Shown one piece after another: positions 51,489 through 52,104 of a stretch of 52,104 nucleotides of DNA (position 1 is the first letter of the stretch; every line of letters begins with the position of its first letter). The translations under genes and the position numbers were made by a program. The notes beneath the pieces were generated by a model. The model had not been told where the DNA came from, ran no database searches, and saw nothing but the letters and a program-made list of their open reading frames with translations. Source of the DNA: Streptomyces blattellae (lineage in GTDB: Bacteria > Actinomycetota > Actinomycetes > Streptomycetales > Streptomycetaceae); the NCBI RefSeq assembly GCF_009709555.1, contig NZ_WJBG01000177.1, positions 1-52,104 of the forward strand, read 5' to 3'.

Positions 51489-52104
51489 TCAGTCGTGGGG
51501 TACGACGGCGACGGGCGCGGGGGCGTGGTGGATCACGCCGTGGGTGACGGGGCCGATGCGCATGCCGAGGGAGGGCCGGTGCGTCCTGCGGCCGACGACC
51601 ACGAGTGCGGCGTTCCGGGCGGCCTGGAGGACCACTTGCCCGGCGGTCGCGAGGTCGGTCCTGTGGACCACCTCGACCTGCGGATAGCGCTCCTGCCACG
51701 GCGCAAGGGCTTCCAGCAGCTCCTTCTCGACCCGGGCCTCCACACTGCCGTCCTCGTCGCCCGTGACCACAGCCCTGTAAGCGAACACCGGTGGACGGCT
51801 CCAGGCGTGCACGACGCGCAGTGTGGCCCCACGGGCGGCTGCGGCGGTGAAGGCGAACTCCAGCAGTTCCTCGGCGGGTTGGTCCCGGTCCTGGATTCCG
51901 ACGACCACCTCGCCGCCGTCTTCGCCGGCCGCCTCGGCGCCCTCAGCGGCCCGGTGCTCTTCCGCGCGTACGAGCACCACGGGGATGGACGCCCGGGCCA
52001 GCACATGCTGTCCGACCGACCCGAGGAGGAAACCGGAGACAGCGCCGTGCCCACGCGAGCCCAGCACCAGCATCTCGGCGTCCTCCGCACTCTCCAGCAG
52101 CGCC
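51489..52104 (-). CDS. Universal stress protein, tandem UspA domains (partial)
   Basis: This protein is read in from the right edge, so its start lies outside the window (at least 205 residues are visible). The visible part begins at the end of the first UspA domain (ALLESAEDAEMLVLGSRGHG), with the ATP-binding pattern GSRGHGAVSGFLLGSVGQHV (G-x2-G-x9-G). A second UspA domain follows (EVVVGIQDRDQPAEELLEFA; LRVVHAWSRPPVFAYRA), whose closing motif is degenerate (GRRTHRPSLGMRIG). Tandem UspA proteins bind ATP and support survival under stress or hypoxia. The gene points toward the PPDK fragment; PPDK and Usp genes often sit together in actinobacterial dormancy-type regulons. Confidence 0.85.
   Translation of the reverse strand, partial: ALLESAEDAEMLVLGSRGHGAVSGFLLGSVGQHVLARASIPVVLVRAEEHRAAEGAEAAGEDGGEVVVGIQDRDQPAEELLEFAFTAAAARGATLRVVHAWSRPPVFAYRAVVTGDEDGSVEARVEKELLEALAPWQERYPQVEVVHRTDLATAGQVVLQAARNAALVVVGRRTHRPSLGMRIGPVTHGVIHHAPAPVAVVPHD

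Overview
The base composition (roughly 70% G+C, strong third-position G/C), GTG/TTG starts, tightly overlapping GTGA/ATGA operons, Tat and lipoprotein signals, and a perfect CebR operator all point to a Streptomyces chromosome or large linear plasmid. The gene content suggests a chromosome-arm or replicon-end region: many mobile-element pieces, frameshifted genes, a defence operon and then secreted polysaccharide-degrading enzymes.

Layout. (1) 1-613: a gene-free stretch opening with four short palindromes spaced about 25 bp apart, then more hairpins and clustered CGTAAC motifs; this looks like a linear-replicon end. (2) 614-6797: a broken zinc-ribbon gene, two paralogous pairs of a small two-helix membrane protein plus a helix-turn-helix protein (2223-3355 and 5331-6797), a GNAT acetyltransferase and a frameshifted small gene. 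(3) 7393-12138 (minus): a two-gene operon that I read as a divergent telomere-replication pair. The upstream gene is a 1,367-residue Tap-like protein with a DnaB-like middle and Phd-like repeats; the downstream gene is a 212-residue Tpg-like terminal-protein candidate. (4) 12788-32547: a Tn7-like transposition system. TniQ1 is at 12788, followed by a winged-helix gene, a PIN / two-helix membrane protein / Shedu defence operon, and then tnsA-tnsB1-tnsB2-tnsC-tniQ2. TnsA and TnsB1 appear to have lost their catalytic residues while TnsB2 keeps its DDE triad. tnsC is split in its Walker B codons by a 5,614-bp Tn554-like element (25504-31117) with tnpA-tnpB-tnpC, 12-bp terminal inverted repeats, a 6-bp core on each side and an aminoglycoside-phosphotransferase-like passenger. 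(5) 32998-41021: a small NTF2/TetR operon behind a palindromic operator, then a Liv-type ABC importer (LivG, a LivH-LivM-LivF triple fusion, a lipoprotein binding protein), an SDR dehydrogenase and a divergent IclR regulator. Two near-identical palindromes lie before the binding-protein gene and in the SDR/IclR divergent gap. (6) 41130-43262: decay zone with a truncated flavin reductase, 13 perfect copies of a 7-bp repeat, a degraded IS1182-type transposase, a DUF1203-like gene and an IS982-like scrap. (7) 43651-51045: a xylan/lignocellulose-degradation cluster (CE15, GH30 and SGNH esterases, then a CE1 esterase), all with C-terminal CBM2 modules, the first three behind a promoter covered by a CebR box. 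(8) 51060-52104: transposase and PPDK scraps and a universal stress protein running off the right edge.

All functions are read from the translated sequence and remembered family motifs; no database search was run.
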